Assembly: GCF_900167115.1 (NCBI RefSeq)
Contig: NZ_FUXZ01000005.1
Coordinates: 1 to 64,000, forward strand
Direction: 5' to 3'
Origin: Eubacterium uniforme
GTDB lineage: Bacteria > Bacillota > Clostridia > Lachnospirales > Lachnospiraceae
DNA length: 64,000 bases
Shown here piece after piece: positions 18,081-27,047 of this stretch; position 1 is the stretch's first letter; every line of letters begins with the position of its first letter. Position numbers and translations under genes: made by a program. The notes beneath the pieces were generated by a model, which was not told the DNA's origin, did not search any database, and worked only from the letters and a program-made list of their open reading frames with translations.

Positions 18081-18812
18081 ATGAAGAAGTATATTGCAGA
18101 ATGCTTAGGAACTTTTGTTCTGACTCTGTTTGGTTGTGGTACAGCTATGGTTGTAGGAGGAGCAACTGCTGGAACTGGTATTGGATTTGGAGGAGTTTTA
18201 ACAATAGCATTAGCATTTGGCTTGTCAATTGTAGCTTGCGCATATGCTATTGGTAATGTATCAGGTTGTCACATTAATCCTGCTGTTTCATTAGGATGCT
18301 TTGTGGCAGGCAAAATGAATGTTAAAGATTTAATTGGGTATGTGATTTCACAGTTTATTGGTGGATTTATTGGAGCAGGTATGCTTTATTTTATAGTACA
18401 AAGTACGACTCTTGAAATGGGAGGATTTGGTACTAACGGTTATGGTAAGGCAAGTGCACTAGGGCTTTCAGCATTTGGTGCTATAGTTGTTGAAATTATT
18501 TTAACATTTGTATTTGTACTTACTATTTTAGGAGTAACTTCAGACGCAAAGTGTAGTAATATTGCAGGTATTGTAATTGGTTTAACACTTACATTTGTTC
18601 ATATTATTGGTATTCCTTTAACAGGAACATCAGTTAATCCTGCAAGAAGCATGGGCGTAGCTTTTATCCTTGGTGGAACAGCACTTAAGCAATCATGGGT
18701 ATTCTTATTTGCCCCACTTATTGGAGCAGCACTTGCAGCACTTGCATTTAGATTCTTCTATCCAGAGGAGAAAAAACCAGAAGAAGTTAAGAGAACTCCA
18801 ATTAAAAGATAA
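18081..18812 (+). CDS. aqpZ: aquaporin Z-like water channel
   Basis: A 243-residue six-helix channel of the MIP family in the cell membrane. Both NPA boxes are present (GCHINPAVS near residue 72 and TSVNPARS near 194). The residues of the AqpZ water filter are there: Phe in LAFGLS, His in LTFVHIIGIP, Thr in GTSVNP and Arg in NPARS, so water rather than glycerol is the likely substrate. The short tail (EEKKPEEVKRTPIKR) is charged and inside. ATG 18081 starts the canonical KKYIAECLGTF; translation may use the hairpin-shortened ribosome site described at 18052-18080. It is transcribed alone and ends at a terminator. Confidence 0.93.
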   Translation: MKKYIAECLGTFVLTLFGCGTAMVVGGATAGTGIGFGGVLTIALAFGLSIVACAYAIGNVSGCHINPAVSLGCFVAGKMNVKDLIGYVISQFIGGFIGAGMLYFIVQSTTLEMGGFGTNGYGKASALGLSAFGAIVVEIILTFVFVLTILGVTSDAKCSNIAGIVIGLTLTFVHIIGIPLTGTSVNPARSMGVAFILGGTALKQSWVFLFAPLIGAALAALAFRFFYPEEKKPEEVKRTPIKR

Positions 18813-18842
18813 TTAAATATGTAAATGAATCGTTTTGATTTG

Positions 18843-18884
18843 CGGGGACTGCAGAAGCATTTGCTCTGTGGTCCCTGTCTTTTT
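18843..18884 (+). terminator. aqpZ terminator
   Basis: GGGAC/GTCCC outer stem (about 18845-18849/18871-18875) with inner CAG/CTG and AGCA/TGCT pairs, followed by T5. Confidence 0.75.
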
Positions 18885-19002
18885 ATGTATGGAGTTTACC
18901 ATTACAGCAAATGTATTGAAAACTTTTAAGACATTTGCTATAATTTACAAGTTAGAGGTGGAAAAGGGAAAGAATAGAAAGGAAGTTATTTGTTTAGAAA
19001 TC

Positions 19003-20193
19003 ATGGCTAAAAAAGTTGTTAAATTAACAGACGATGAAAAGTATGAGAAGGCTTTACAATTAGAAGCATCATTAGAATGCTTAAATTATGATAGTTATAG
19101 AGCAACATTGTGCGATACTATTATAAAGATATATAAAGATCTTGGAGATTTTAAGGATTCTAAGGAAAGAATCAAGAATATTCAAAAAAGTAAGGAAGAG
19201 TTTTTAGCTAAGGCTAAGGATTATGACGTTAAATTTGCTGAAGAAGATAAAGTTCATACAGCTAAGGTTGAAAAAGAAAGAAATGAAAAGTTAATGAAGG
19301 GAAGAGTATTCTTTTTCCTTGGAATGTTTTTATTTGCTTGTTTGATGGTTTTAGCTGTTGTTTTTTATAAGTCTGATAGATATAAGATTTTCAAGGCTGA
19401 TACACTTGTGAAAACTGGTAACTATAAGGACGCAATTAAAATATATACAAAACTTAAGGGCTTTGGACCTGACAGTGAAAAAGTTGTTAAGTTAAAAATC
19501 GAGAGCGCATGTAAAAAGATGGAAGCTGCTGAAGAATTAGCTAAGGAAGCTAAAAAAAGTAAAAAGGGTGAAGACGGCAAAAAGGATGATGACGTTAAAA
19601 AGGCATACGAAGCAGCCATTAATGAGTTCAAAGAATTGGAAAACTTTTATGAATGCGAACAGAAGAAATGTGAATGCGAACTCGAAGTTATAAAGAATGG
19701 AAAACTTAAGGCAAGTGTTACATATGGTCATTACAGATGGAAAATTGTTGAAAGAAATGACGAAAAGGGTGAAGTTTTACTTGTAAAGAGTGAACCAAAA
19801 CCTTATGGCGCATATAATAATAAGCCAGGTGATATTACTTGGGCAGAAAGCTCAATAAGAGAGTATTTCAATAAGGATTTTATTAAAGAATATTTTTCAT
19901 CAACAGAAGCTAGTCACATTAAGGAATCAGCAGTTTTAGCTAAGGACAGATTTGATTCTGATACTACAGCTGGAAGAGATACAGTTGATAAGTTATTTTT
20001 CCTTAATGATCTTCAGGCAAGACAGTATGCTTATTATTTAGATGCATATATGACGGACTGGTGGTTAATTGGCCCTGGATCTTCACAGGATAAGGTAGCG
20101 TTTGTTTCAAATGGAGAAGTCATGTATGATGGTTATGTTGCAACAGACAAATCTATTAATTGTCGCCCAGCAATGTGGGTATCATATAAATAA
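19003..20193 (+). CDS. membrane protein with C-terminal DUF6273-like domain
   Basis: A 396-residue protein. The cytosolic part (1-100) is helical with a short repeat-like segment (YEKALQLEASLECLNYDSY), residues about 103-128 form one transmembrane helix (RVFFFLGMFLFACLMVLAVVF), and the outside part has a charged helical stalk (130-240; KKSKKGEDGKKDDDVKKAYE, with TPR-like features) and a globular C-terminal domain (about 245-396) typical of DUF6273, with YRWKIVERND, SSIREYFNKDF and YMTDWWLIGPGSS. The function of DUF6273 is unknown; it occurs in many Firmicute surface proteins. I use ATG 19003; an upstream in-frame extension to 18835 runs through the aqpZ terminator and has no ribosome site. 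Confidence 0.75.
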   Translation: MAKKVVKLTDDEKYEKALQLEASLECLNYDSYRATLCDTIIKIYKDLGDFKDSKERIKNIQKSKEEFLAKAKDYDVKFAEEDKVHTAKVEKERNEKLMKGRVFFFLGMFLFACLMVLAVVFYKSDRYKIFKADTLVKTGNYKDAIKIYTKLKGFGPDSEKVVKLKIESACKKMEAAEELAKEAKKSKKGEDGKKDDDVKKAYEAAINEFKELENFYECEQKKCECELEVIKNGKLKASVTYGHYRWKIVERNDEKGEVLLVKSEPKPYGAYNNKPGDITWAESSIREYFNKDFIKEYFSSTEASHIKESAVLAKDRFDSDTTAGRDTVDKLFFLNDLQARQYAYYLDAYMTDWWLIGPGSSQDKVAFVSNGEVMYDGYVATDKSINCRPAMWVSYK

Positions 20194-20207
20194 TACGGAG
20201 GTGTGAT

Positions 20208-21206
20208 TTGAGCACAGATATTGGACTTGATTTAGGTACAGCTAGCATATTGGTTTACATAAAAGGTAAAGGCGTAGTTTTAAAGGAACCAGCTGTTGTT
20301 GCATTTGATAGAGATACAGAGAAAATTAAAGCCATTGGTGAAGAGGCAAGACTTATGGTAGGTAGAACACCTGGTAATATTGTTGCCCTTCGTCCACTTC
20401 ATGAAGGTGTTATAGCTGATTATTCTGTTACTGAGCAGATGATTAGATATTTCATTCAGAAGGCGATTGGCAAGAGAAGTTATAGAAAGCCTAGAATTAA
20501 TGTATGTGTTCCTAGTGGAGCAACAGATGTTCAAAGAAAGGCTGTTATGGATGCAACTTATCAGGCAGGTGCTAGATCTGTTGTTATTGTTGATGAATCA
20601 ATGGCAGCAGCTATTGGTGCTGGACTTGATATTATGAGACCATGTGGAAATATGATTGTAGACATCGGTGGTGGTACTACTGATATTGCAGTTGTTTCTC
20701 TTGGTGGTGTAGTTGAGAGTTCTTCAATAAAGGTGGCTGGTAATGATTTTGATGAAGCCATTGTAAAATACATGAGAAAGAAACATAATCTTTTGATTGG
20801 TGATAGAACTGCAGAAGAAGTAAAAATTCAAATCGGTAACTGCTATAGAAGAAATGATGATAAGAAGATGGAAGTTAGAGGACGTAACCTTGTTACAGGT
20901 CTTCCAAAGAGTATTATCATTACATCAGAGGAAACAGAGGAAGCACTTCGCGATGTTACCACTCAGGTTATTGAAGCTATTCATGAAGTACTTGAAAAAA
21001 CTCCACCAGAACTTTCAGCGGACATTGCTCATCGTGGAATAGTTATGACTGGTGGCGGAAGTCTCTTACAGGGATTAGAGGAATTAATTGAAGCCAAGTT
21101 AGGTATTAATACTTTGATTGCAGAAGAACCTATGACAGCTGTTGCAATTGGTACAGGAAGATACACAGAGTTCTTCTCACCTAAGGAAAGCTTAACAATT
21201 AATTAG
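20208..21206 (+). CDS. mreB: MreB/Mbl-family actin-like cell-shape protein
   Basis: A 332-residue bacterial actin that forms membrane-bound filaments directing side-wall synthesis. Phosphate-1 loop DIGLDLGTASILVYIKGKGV at the start, the GGTTDIA phosphate-2 loop near residue 150 (IVDIGGGTTDIAVVS), and the adenosine loop GIVMTGGGSLLQGL near 275 are all intact, so it should bind ATP. The start is TTG 20208 with CGGAGGTG four bases away, and it lies 14 bp after the preceding membrane-protein gene. mreC and mreD are not next to it, which makes it either a second mreB copy or an Mbl-type paralogue; the sequence does not decide between them. Confidence 0.9.
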   Translation: MSTDIGLDLGTASILVYIKGKGVVLKEPAVVAFDRDTEKIKAIGEEARLMVGRTPGNIVALRPLHEGVIADYSVTEQMIRYFIQKAIGKRSYRKPRINVCVPSGATDVQRKAVMDATYQAGARSVVIVDESMAAAIGAGLDIMRPCGNMIVDIGGGTTDIAVVSLGGVVESSSIKVAGNDFDEAIVKYMRKKHNLLIGDRTAEEVKIQIGNCYRRNDDKKMEVRGRNLVTGLPKSIIITSEETEEALRDVTTQVIEAIHEVLEKTPPELSADIAHRGIVMTGGGSLLQGLEELIEAKLGINTLIAEEPMTAVAIGTGRYTEFFSPKESLTIN

Positions 21207-21234
21207 AATAAAAAATTACTCCATAGGAGGAGAT

Positions 21235-23433
21235 ATGGTAAAACTTGCTGGTTATGTAGAGAGAATTTTATATAGTTCGCCTAATAGTGATTATAAAATC
21301 ATTGTTGTTGAATCAGAGGATGGTTCACATACTTGTGTGGGTAATATTATTATTAATGAGGGTGAATATATAGTTCTAGAAGGTGAAGAGATATTTCACG
21401 ATACATACGGTGAGGAAATAAAGGTTTCAAGTTACGAAGTAAAGATTAGTAATGATGAACTTTCAATAAGAAAGTATTTAGGCTCTGGAGCAATCAAAGG
21501 TATTGGTAAGACCATGGCCGGAAGAATTGTTGATAAGTTCGGAGATAAAACTTTTGAAATTATTGAGAATGAACCAGAAAGACTTGCGGAAGTTAAGGGT
21601 ATTTCAAGAAAAGGTGCTCTTACTATTTATGAGCAGGTTTCAAATCAGCGTAGCATGCGTGATGCCATGATTTTCTTACAAAAATATGGTGTTACAACAG
21701 GTCTTGCTGCAAAGATTTATAATTTATATGGAAATGAATTATTTAATATATTAAAAACAAATCCTTATAAACTTGCAGATGACATAGAGGGTGTTGGATT
21801 TAAAATTGCAGATGACATCGCAGGTAAAGTTGGAATTGAAGTTGATAGTGAGTATCGTATCAAGTCAGGTATAACTTATGTTTTAAGTATGGCCGCACAG
21901 AACGGTAATACCTGTCTTGACATTAATACTCTTAAATCTAAGTCCGTCGAAATACTTGGAGTGGATTACGATATCGACAAATACCTTAAGGATATGTTGA
22001 TTGAGCAGAGGATAAAAGTATGTAATATCGATGGCGTTGACTTCGTGTATGACATACTTTTTTATAATGTTGAAAAAAACATTGCGCAGAATTTGCTGAA
22101 GATTAAAGATGGATATGAAAAGTTTTCTATTAATGATGATATATTAAAAAGGGTTGAATCAGGAATTGACTTACATTTTAATGAGGAGCAAATGCATGCA
22201 ATAAAAGAAGCTGCTTCAGAAGGTGTTATGGTTATAACTGGTGGACCTGGTACAGGTAAGACAACTATAATTAATGGAATTATAAGTATGTGTACTTATC
22301 TTGGGAAGAGTGTAAAACTTGCAGCTCCAACAGGTAAAGCGGCTAAGCGTATTACAGAAAGCACTGGATATGAAGCATCAACTATTCATAGACTTTTGGA
22401 AATTACAAAGGGTGGAGATGCTTCTGAAGAATATGTTGGAAGAGATGAGTTTAATCCAATAGAAGCAGAAGTTATAATAATAGATGAGATGTCAATGGTT
22501 GATATCTTTTTAATGAAGGCATTACTTAAGGCAATTCCATATGGAGCACATCTTGTTTTAGTTGGAGATAAGGACCAGCTCCCATCAGTAGGACCGGGTA
22601 ATGTTCTTAAGGACATTATTGAGTCGGGAGTTATTAAGGTTATTGAACTAAAGATGATTTTTAGACAGAGTGAACATAGCGATATCATAGTTAATGCTCA
22701 TATGATTAATGATGGCAAGAAAGTTGACCTTACAAAGAAAAGTAAGGATTTTGTATATGTGAAAAGAGATGAAGCTTATTCAATTCTTGGAGCAACTAAA
22801 ACTTTGGTAATGGATAAGTTACCTTCATATGTAAATAGTGATATAGGTAGCATTCAGGTACTAACTCCTATGAAAAAGGGCGTCCTTGGTGTTGAAAACT
22901 TCAATAAATATTTACAATCATGTATTAATCCAAAAGATACTGGGAAAGCCGAAAAAGAGTATGGTGATAAACTCTTTAGAGAAGGCGACAAGGTTATGCA
23001 GATTAAGAATAACTATGATTATGAATGGGAATATGAGAATAATAAAGGCATAGTTATTGAAAGAGGTACAGGTATTTTTAATGGAGATACCGGAATTATA
23101 TTGCAAATCAGTGAATTTGCTAATATGATGAGAATAAGATTTGATGATGGTAAGATTGTAAATTATAAATTTGAAGATTTATCAGATCTTGAACTTGCAT
23201 ATGCAATTACGATTCATAAGTCACAGGGTTCAGAGTATCCTGCGGTTGTTATTCCGCTTCTTACAGGACCAATGCAACTTATGAATAGAAACATATTATA
23301 TACAGCAATTACTAGAGCAAAGCAATGTGTATGCATAGTTGGAAGTAGTGAGATGTTTTCGCATATGATTGAAAACAAATCAACACAGATTAGATATTCA
23401 GGTTTAAAAGATAGATTAAAAGGTAGGATATAA
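21235..23433 (+). CDS. recD2: RecD2 (YrrC) superfamily 1 DNA helicase
   Basis: A 5'-3' SF1 helicase of the RecD2 type, which works without RecBC in DNA repair and replication-fork upkeep. The 732 residues include the RecD2 N-terminal OB and helix-hairpin-helix parts (about 1-230: GAIKGIGKTMAGRI, GISRKGALTI), Walker A GGPGTGKTT near 335, Walker B EVIIIDEMSMV near 415, motif III GDKDQLPSVGPGN, the SH3-like insertion near 620, and motif V/VI YAITIHKSQGSEYPAVV. Ribosome site TAGGAGGAG. It ends one base before the mnmA start, so both are co-translated. Confidence 0.95.
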   Translation: MVKLAGYVERILYSSPNSDYKIIVVESEDGSHTCVGNIIINEGEYIVLEGEEIFHDTYGEEIKVSSYEVKISNDELSIRKYLGSGAIKGIGKTMAGRIVDKFGDKTFEIIENEPERLAEVKGISRKGALTIYEQVSNQRSMRDAMIFLQKYGVTTGLAAKIYNLYGNELFNILKTNPYKLADDIEGVGFKIADDIAGKVGIEVDSEYRIKSGITYVLSMAAQNGNTCLDINTLKSKSVEILGVDYDIDKYLKDMLIEQRIKVCNIDGVDFVYDILFYNVEKNIAQNLLKIKDGYEKFSINDDILKRVESGIDLHFNEEQMHAIKEAASEGVMVITGGPGTGKTTIINGIISMCTYLGKSVKLAAPTGKAAKRITESTGYEASTIHRLLEITKGGDASEEYVGRDEFNPIEAEVIIIDEMSMVDIFLMKALLKAIPYGAHLVLVGDKDQLPSVGPGNVLKDIIESGVIKVIELKMIFRQSEHSDIIVNAHMINDGKKVDLTKKSKDFVYVKRDEAYSILGATKTLVMDKLPSYVNSDIGSIQVLTPMKKGVLGVENFNKYLQSCINPKDTGKAEKEYGDKLFREGDKVMQIKNNYDYEWEYENNKGIVIERGTGIFNGDTGIILQISEFANMMRIRFDDGKIVNYKFEDLSDLELAYAITIHKSQGSEYPAVVIPLLTGPMQLMNRNILYTAITRAKQCVCIVGSSEMFSHMIENKSTQIRYSGLKDRLKGRI

Positions 23434-23434
23434 T

Positions 23435-24502
23435 ATGAGTAAGAAAGCACTTATAGCCATGAGTGGTGGCGTGGATTCATCAGTTGCTGCATTTCTTATG
23501 AAAGAAGCAGGCTACGAATGCATGGGTGTTACAATGAAATTATTTGATAATGAGGATGTTAATGTTTCAAGAGAGAATTCATGTTGTTCTCTTAAGGATG
23601 TTGAGGATGCTAGATCAGTGTGCTTTAAATTAGACATGCCTTATTATGTTTTTAATTTTGCTGATAGATTTAAAGAAGAGGTTATAGATAAGTTTATCTA
23701 CTGTTATGAAAATGGCATGACACCTAATCCATGCATTGATTGCAATAGATATTTAAAATTTGAAAAACTTTTCTCAAGAGCTAAGGAACTTGAGTGTGAT
23801 TATGTTGTAACTGGTCATTATGCAAGAATTGAGGAAAAGGATGGAAGATTCTTACTTAAGAAGGCAGTTGATGATACAAAGGATCAAAGTTACGTTCTTT
23901 ATTCTATGACTCAGGAACAGTTATCCCACGTTCAGTTTCCACTTGGTGAGATGACAAAGAATTATGCAAGAGACATTGCTGAAGAGAATGGATTCGTTAA
24001 TGCAAGAAAGCATGACAGTCAGGACATATGTTTCGTTCAGGAAGGTAAGTATTCTGATTTTATTAAGTCTTATACAGGTAGGGATTACAAGGAAGGCGAT
24101 TTTGTTGACCTTGAAGGGAATGTGCTTGGAAGACATAAGGGAATTATTAATTATACAATTGGACAGAGAAAGGGCTTAGGTCTTGCTCTTAAGGAACCTA
24201 TGTATGTTGTTAAACTTGATCTTGTAAAGAATCAGGTTATTCTTGGACGTAATGAAGATTTATTTACAAAGACTTTACATTGTAAGTTCATTAATTTAAT
24301 TACAGTTGATAACATTTTGGAGCCTATTAGAGTTAAGGCGAAGATTCGTTATCGTCAGCCTGAAACATGGGCTACTGTTACTCAGATTGGTGATGATGAA
24401 TTACTTGTTGAGTTTGATGAACCACAGAGAGCCATCACAAAGGGCCAGGCTTTGGTTATGTATGATGGTGATTATGTTGTCGGTGGTGGAACAATAGTTT
24501 AG
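23435..24502 (+). CDS. mnmA: tRNA-specific 2-thiouridylase MnmA
   Basis: MnmA adds the 2-thio group to U34 of tRNA-Lys, -Glu and -Gln, using sulfur passed from a cysteine desulfurase. The 355 residues hold the PP-loop AMSGGVDSS near residue 8, the catalytic Cys pair in NPCIDCNRYLKF (near 96) and SQDICFV (near 193), and the TGHYAR segment. C-terminal beta-barrel ends FDEPQRAITKGQALVMYDGD. It follows recD2 by one base and its stop overlaps a strong AGGAGGTGAG ribosome site used by the small ORF at 24516. No desulfurase gene is adjacent. Confidence 0.96.
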   Translation: MSKKALIAMSGGVDSSVAAFLMKEAGYECMGVTMKLFDNEDVNVSRENSCCSLKDVEDARSVCFKLDMPYYVFNFADRFKEEVIDKFIYCYENGMTPNPCIDCNRYLKFEKLFSRAKELECDYVVTGHYARIEEKDGRFLLKKAVDDTKDQSYVLYSMTQEQLSHVQFPLGEMTKNYARDIAEENGFVNARKHDSQDICFVQEGKYSDFIKSYTGRDYKEGDFVDLEGNVLGRHKGIINYTIGQRKGLGLALKEPMYVVKLDLVKNQVILGRNEDLFTKTLHCKFINLITVDNILEPIRVKAKIRYRQPETWATVTQIGDDELLVEFDEPQRAITKGQALVMYDGDYVVGGGTIV

Positions 24503-24515
24503 GAGGTGAGTTAGT

Positions 24516-24584
24516 ATGTTTAGTTTTTCTTTGTGGGGCTGGATAATAACGTTATTTAGTTTTTTTAGTTTAAGATTGAAATAA
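24516..24584 (+). CDS. 22-residue hydrophobic peptide between mnmA and comF
   Basis: ATG 24516 lies five bases after a near-ideal AGGAGGTGAG ribosome site that overlaps the mnmA stop. The peptide is MFSFSLWGWIITLFSFFSLR plus LK: one membrane-spanning stretch with a basic end, a composition seen in genuine small membrane peptides. The stop is followed by a second ideal site (AAGGAGGAG) for comF. It may be a real small protein or a leader that couples translation; nothing in the sequence separates these. Confidence 0.5.
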   Translation: MFSFSLWGWIITLFSFFSLRLK

Positions 24585-24592
24585 GGAGGAGT

Positions 24593-25309
24593 ATGAAGGG
24601 GTTAAAGAGTATATTAGATATTGTTTATCCAAGAACTTGTCCGATATGTGGTAAAACCTTATCTGATGATAAATTAATATGTGATGTTTGTAATGGTAGG
24701 CTTGTTTATGCTAATAAGAACACTTGTATTCACTGCGGAAAGATACTTAAGGATAGAGCAAGTACCATATGTAAGTTTTGTGAGACCAGTGAGACCTATT
24801 TTGAAGAGGGGCGTTCGGTTTTCTACTATAATGATGCAATTAAAAATGCACTTATGGATTTTAAGTATCATAATAGAAGAGAGAATGCCAAGTTTTTCGC
24901 TGAAAGTATTATGCAGTCCTATGCAGATAGGATTTCACTTTGGAATATTGATTTGATTGTTCCAATCCCTGTTCATAAGAAGAAACTTATTGAGCGTGGT
25001 TATAATCAGGCAGCTGTTCTCACTTCTGAGTTATGTAAACTTAGCAAATGCGATTGGACAGAAGCATTAATTAGAGTTGAGAAAACCAAACCGCAAAAAG
25101 AACTTACAAGACTTGACAGACTTAATAATTTGGAAAAAGCGATTATGGTTGATGATAAGAAATTAAATCTTATTAAGGATAAGAATATATTGATTATTGA
25201 TGATATATATACAACTGGTGCTACAGTTTCAAGTTCTAGTAAGGTTTTATTAGAAAGCGGTGTTAGTAAAGTTTTCTTTATTACAGTAGCTACTGGAATG
25301 GGAAATTAA
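24593..25309 (+). CDS. comF: ComF-family phosphoribosyltransferase-like protein
   Basis: A 238-residue member of the ComF/GntX family linked to single-strand DNA handling in natural transformation. The N-terminal double zinc ribbon is visible (CPICGKTL, then CDVCN, CIHCGK, CKFCET, residues 16-66) and the PRPP-binding loop IIDDIYTTGAT is near residue 197 in the type I PRT fold. Ribosome site AAGGAGGAG. Many non-transformable bacteria keep this gene, so it does not by itself show competence. Confidence 0.92.
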   Translation: MKGLKSILDIVYPRTCPICGKTLSDDKLICDVCNGRLVYANKNTCIHCGKILKDRASTICKFCETSETYFEEGRSVFYYNDAIKNALMDFKYHNRRENAKFFAESIMQSYADRISLWNIDLIVPIPVHKKKLIERGYNQAAVLTSELCKLSKCDWTEALIRVEKTKPQKELTRLDRLNNLEKAIMVDDKKLNLIKDKNILIIDDIYTTGATVSSSSKVLLESGVSKVFFITVATGMGN

Positions 25310-25353
25310 AAAGATGCTTATGCTAATGGATATAACAAATTACGAAAAAAGTG

Positions 25354-25382
25354 TTGACTGTTTTTTGTGGGTATGTTATATT
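25354..25382 (+). promoter_or_regulatory. promoter of rpmG-secE-nusG
   Basis: TTGACT (25354-25359), 17-nt spacer, TATATT (25377-25382). The leader to rpmG is about 155 nt. Confidence 0.75.
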
Positions 25383-25546
25383 AATCTAGCGATGGAAGAA
25401 GCGTCTTTTTTTTTGTGCGCAAATTTTTATAGCGGATTGAATGCGTTTTAGTAGATATCCCACTTCGAAAGAAAGCATTTGCTGCGATAGAAATTGGTAC
25501 ATAAAAAGAAAGGAATCAAAAAAGATTATTAGCGGAGGTGGAAGTT

Positions 25547-25696
25547 ATGCGCGTAAAGATAACATTGGCATGTACTGAGTGTAAACAGCGTAATTACAAT
25601 ATGACTAAAGATAAGAAGACACACCCAGACAGAATGGAAACAAAGAAGTATTGTAGATTTTGTCAGAGACATACAATGCACAAAGAAACTAAGTAA
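25547..25696 (+). CDS. rpmG: 50S ribosomal protein L33
   Basis: A 49-residue ribosomal protein. It starts [19 protein letters not shown] and carries the two CxxC pairs of the zinc-binding form (CTEC and CRFC), so this is the zinc-dependent type. Ribosome site GGAGGTGG. It heads the secE-nusG unit, the usual position in Firmicutes. The gene is short, so I read it directly from the sequence. Confidence 0.96.
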   Translation: MRVKITLACTECKQRNYNMTKDKKTHPDRMETKKYCRFCQRHTMHKETK

Positions 25697-25714
25697 TTGG
25701 ATAAGGAGCGAGAA

Positions 25715-25930
25715 ATGTCAGAATCAGAAAAGAAAGAAAAGAAATCTGGTTCAGGTGCTGGCGGTTGGTGGAAGAATCTTAAGGCTGAGTTCAATAAGAT
25801 TATTTGGCCTGATAGACCAACAATCGTAAAAGAAACAACAGCAGTAGTTATCGTATCCGTTATACTTGGTATCATTATCAAATTAGTTGATATGTTGGTG
25901 CAGTTAGGAATTGATAAGATTTTATCTTAA
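25715..25930 (+). CDS. secE: protein translocase subunit SecE
   Basis: A 71-residue single-helix Sec translocon subunit. A charged N-terminus (KKEKKSGSGAGGWW) leads to the cytosolic amphipathic WKNLKAEFNKIIWPDRPTI stretch, the conserved SecE signature, and one transmembrane helix (about 42-66). ATG 25715 is six bases from AAGGAG; an in-frame TTG at 25697 immediately after rpmG has no ribosome site. nusG follows 18 bp later. Confidence 0.95.
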   Translation: MSESEKKEKKSGSGAGGWWKNLKAEFNKIIWPDRPTIVKETTAVVIVSVILGIIIKLVDMLVQLGIDKILS

Positions 25931-25948
25931 TTACAAGAAGGAGAATGT

Positions 25949-26470
25949 ATGGAAGAAGCAAAGTGGTATGTAGTTCATACTTATTCAGGATATGAAAACA
26001 AAGTAAAGACTAACATCGAGCAGACTGTGGAAAACAGAAATCTCCAGGATCAGATACTTGAGGTATCAGTACCTATGCAGGATGTGGTTGAGATTAAGGA
26101 TGGCGTTAAGAAAGAGGCTTCTAAGAAGTTATTCCCAGGCTATGTACTTATCAATATGATTATGAACGATGATACATGGTACGTTGTTCGTAATACAAGA
26201 GGTGTAACAGGATTCGTTGGACCTGGATCAAAACCTGTACCTTTAACTGAGGCTGAGATGATTAATCTTGGTATTGGAAAGAAGGAAAAGATCGTATGCG
26301 ACTACGAAGTAGGCGATACAGTATCTGTTATAGCAGGTGCATGGAAAGACACAGTTGGTGTCATTAAGAGAATTGATGAAAGTAGACAGGCTATCACAAT
26401 TAGTGTTGATATGTTTGGTAGAGAAACACCTGTTGAAATTGGATTCTCAGAAGTTAAGAAGATGGATTAA
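25949..26470 (+). CDS. nusG: transcription elongation/antitermination factor NusG
   Basis: A 173-residue NusG. The N-terminal NGN domain (KWYVVHTYSGYENKVKTN through GPGSKPVPLTE) binds the RNA polymerase clamp; the KOW domain (VGDTVSVIAGAWKDTVGVI, residues about 122-173) binds ribosomal protein S10 or Rho. Ribosome site AAGGAG. Lies between secE and rplK as in most bacteria, with 94 nt before rplK holding the L1 leader motif. Confidence 0.97.
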   Translation: MEEAKWYVVHTYSGYENKVKTNIEQTVENRNLQDQILEVSVPMQDVVEIKDGVKKEASKKLFPGYVLINMIMNDDTWYVVRNTRGVTGFVGPGSKPVPLTEAEMINLGIGKKEKIVCDYEVGDTVSVIAGAWKDTVGVIKRIDESRQAITISVDMFGRETPVEIGFSEVKKMD

Positions 26471-26522
26471 GACCATAAGGTTTTAATAGAGTTAAGAATG
26501 TCTTGTAAAGATTAACAAGGCA

Positions 26523-26548
26523 GTGGGAGGGATTCCCGATAATACCAC
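26523..26548 (+). promoter_or_regulatory. L1-type autoregulatory motif before rplK
   Basis: GTGGGAGG-N5-CCG followed by ATAATACCAC; GTGG (26523-26526) pairs with CCAC (26545-26548). The same pattern recurs before rplA. L1 represses L11-L1 translation in other bacteria by binding an mRNA mimic of its 23S site. Confidence 0.65.
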
Positions 26549-26564
26549 AATAGGAGGTGCCACA

Positions 26565-26990
26565 ATGGCAAAGAATGTAGAAGGTTATATTAAACTTCAA
26601 ATCGAAGCTGGTAAGGCTACACCAGCACCACCAGTTGGACCAGCACTTGGTCAGCATGGTGTAAATATCGTACAGTTTACAAAGGAATTTAATGCTAGAA
26701 CAGCTGATCAGCCAGGAATGATTATTCCAGTTGTAATTACTGTTTATTCAGACAGAAGCTTTAGCTTCATTACAAAAACACCACCAGCAGCAGTTCTTTT
26801 AAAGAAAGCTTGCAAGATTCAGTCTGGTTCAGGTGTTCCTAACAGAACTAAAGTTGCATCTATTACAAGAGATGAACTTCAGAAGATTGCTGAAATCAAG
26901 ATGAAAGATCTTAATGCAGCAAGCATGGACGCAGCTATCAGCATGATCGCTGGTACAGCAAGAAGTATGGGTATCACAGTAGTTGACTAA
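26565..26990 (+). CDS. rplK: 50S ribosomal protein L11
   Basis: The 141-residue L11 of the GTPase-associated centre. It opens [32 protein letters not shown], broken here only in description, with the proline-rich N-domain and the rRNA-binding C-domain ([15 protein letters not shown] to the end SMGITVVD). ATG 26565 has AGGAGGTG seven bases upstream; the longer frame from 26523 would begin inside the L1 motif. Followed 57 bp later by rplA. Confidence 0.97.
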   Translation: MAKNVEGYIKLQIEAGKATPAPPVGPALGQHGVNIVQFTKEFNARTADQPGMIIPVVITVYSDRSFSFITKTPPAAVLLKKACKIQSGSGVPNRTKVASITRDELQKIAEIKMKDLNAASMDAAISMIAGTARSMGITVVD

Positions 26991-27007
26991 TAATTATTAA
27001 AAGAAAA

Positions 27008-27033
27008 GTGGGAGGTTTATCCGTTATTACCAC
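27008..27033 (+). promoter_or_regulatory. L1-type autoregulatory motif before rplA
   Basis: GTGGGAGG-N5-CCG followed by TTATTACCAC, the same pattern as before rplK; GTGG (27008-27011) pairs with CCAC (27030-27033) immediately ahead of the AGGAGG ribosome site. Confidence 0.65.
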
Positions 27034-27047
27034 TAGGAGGTTATTAA

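Noticed and set aside
18835-19002. N-terminal extension of the DUF6273-type protein
   Set aside because: It runs through the aqpZ terminator, starts at a codon without a ribosome site and has Cys-rich, non-conserved composition.
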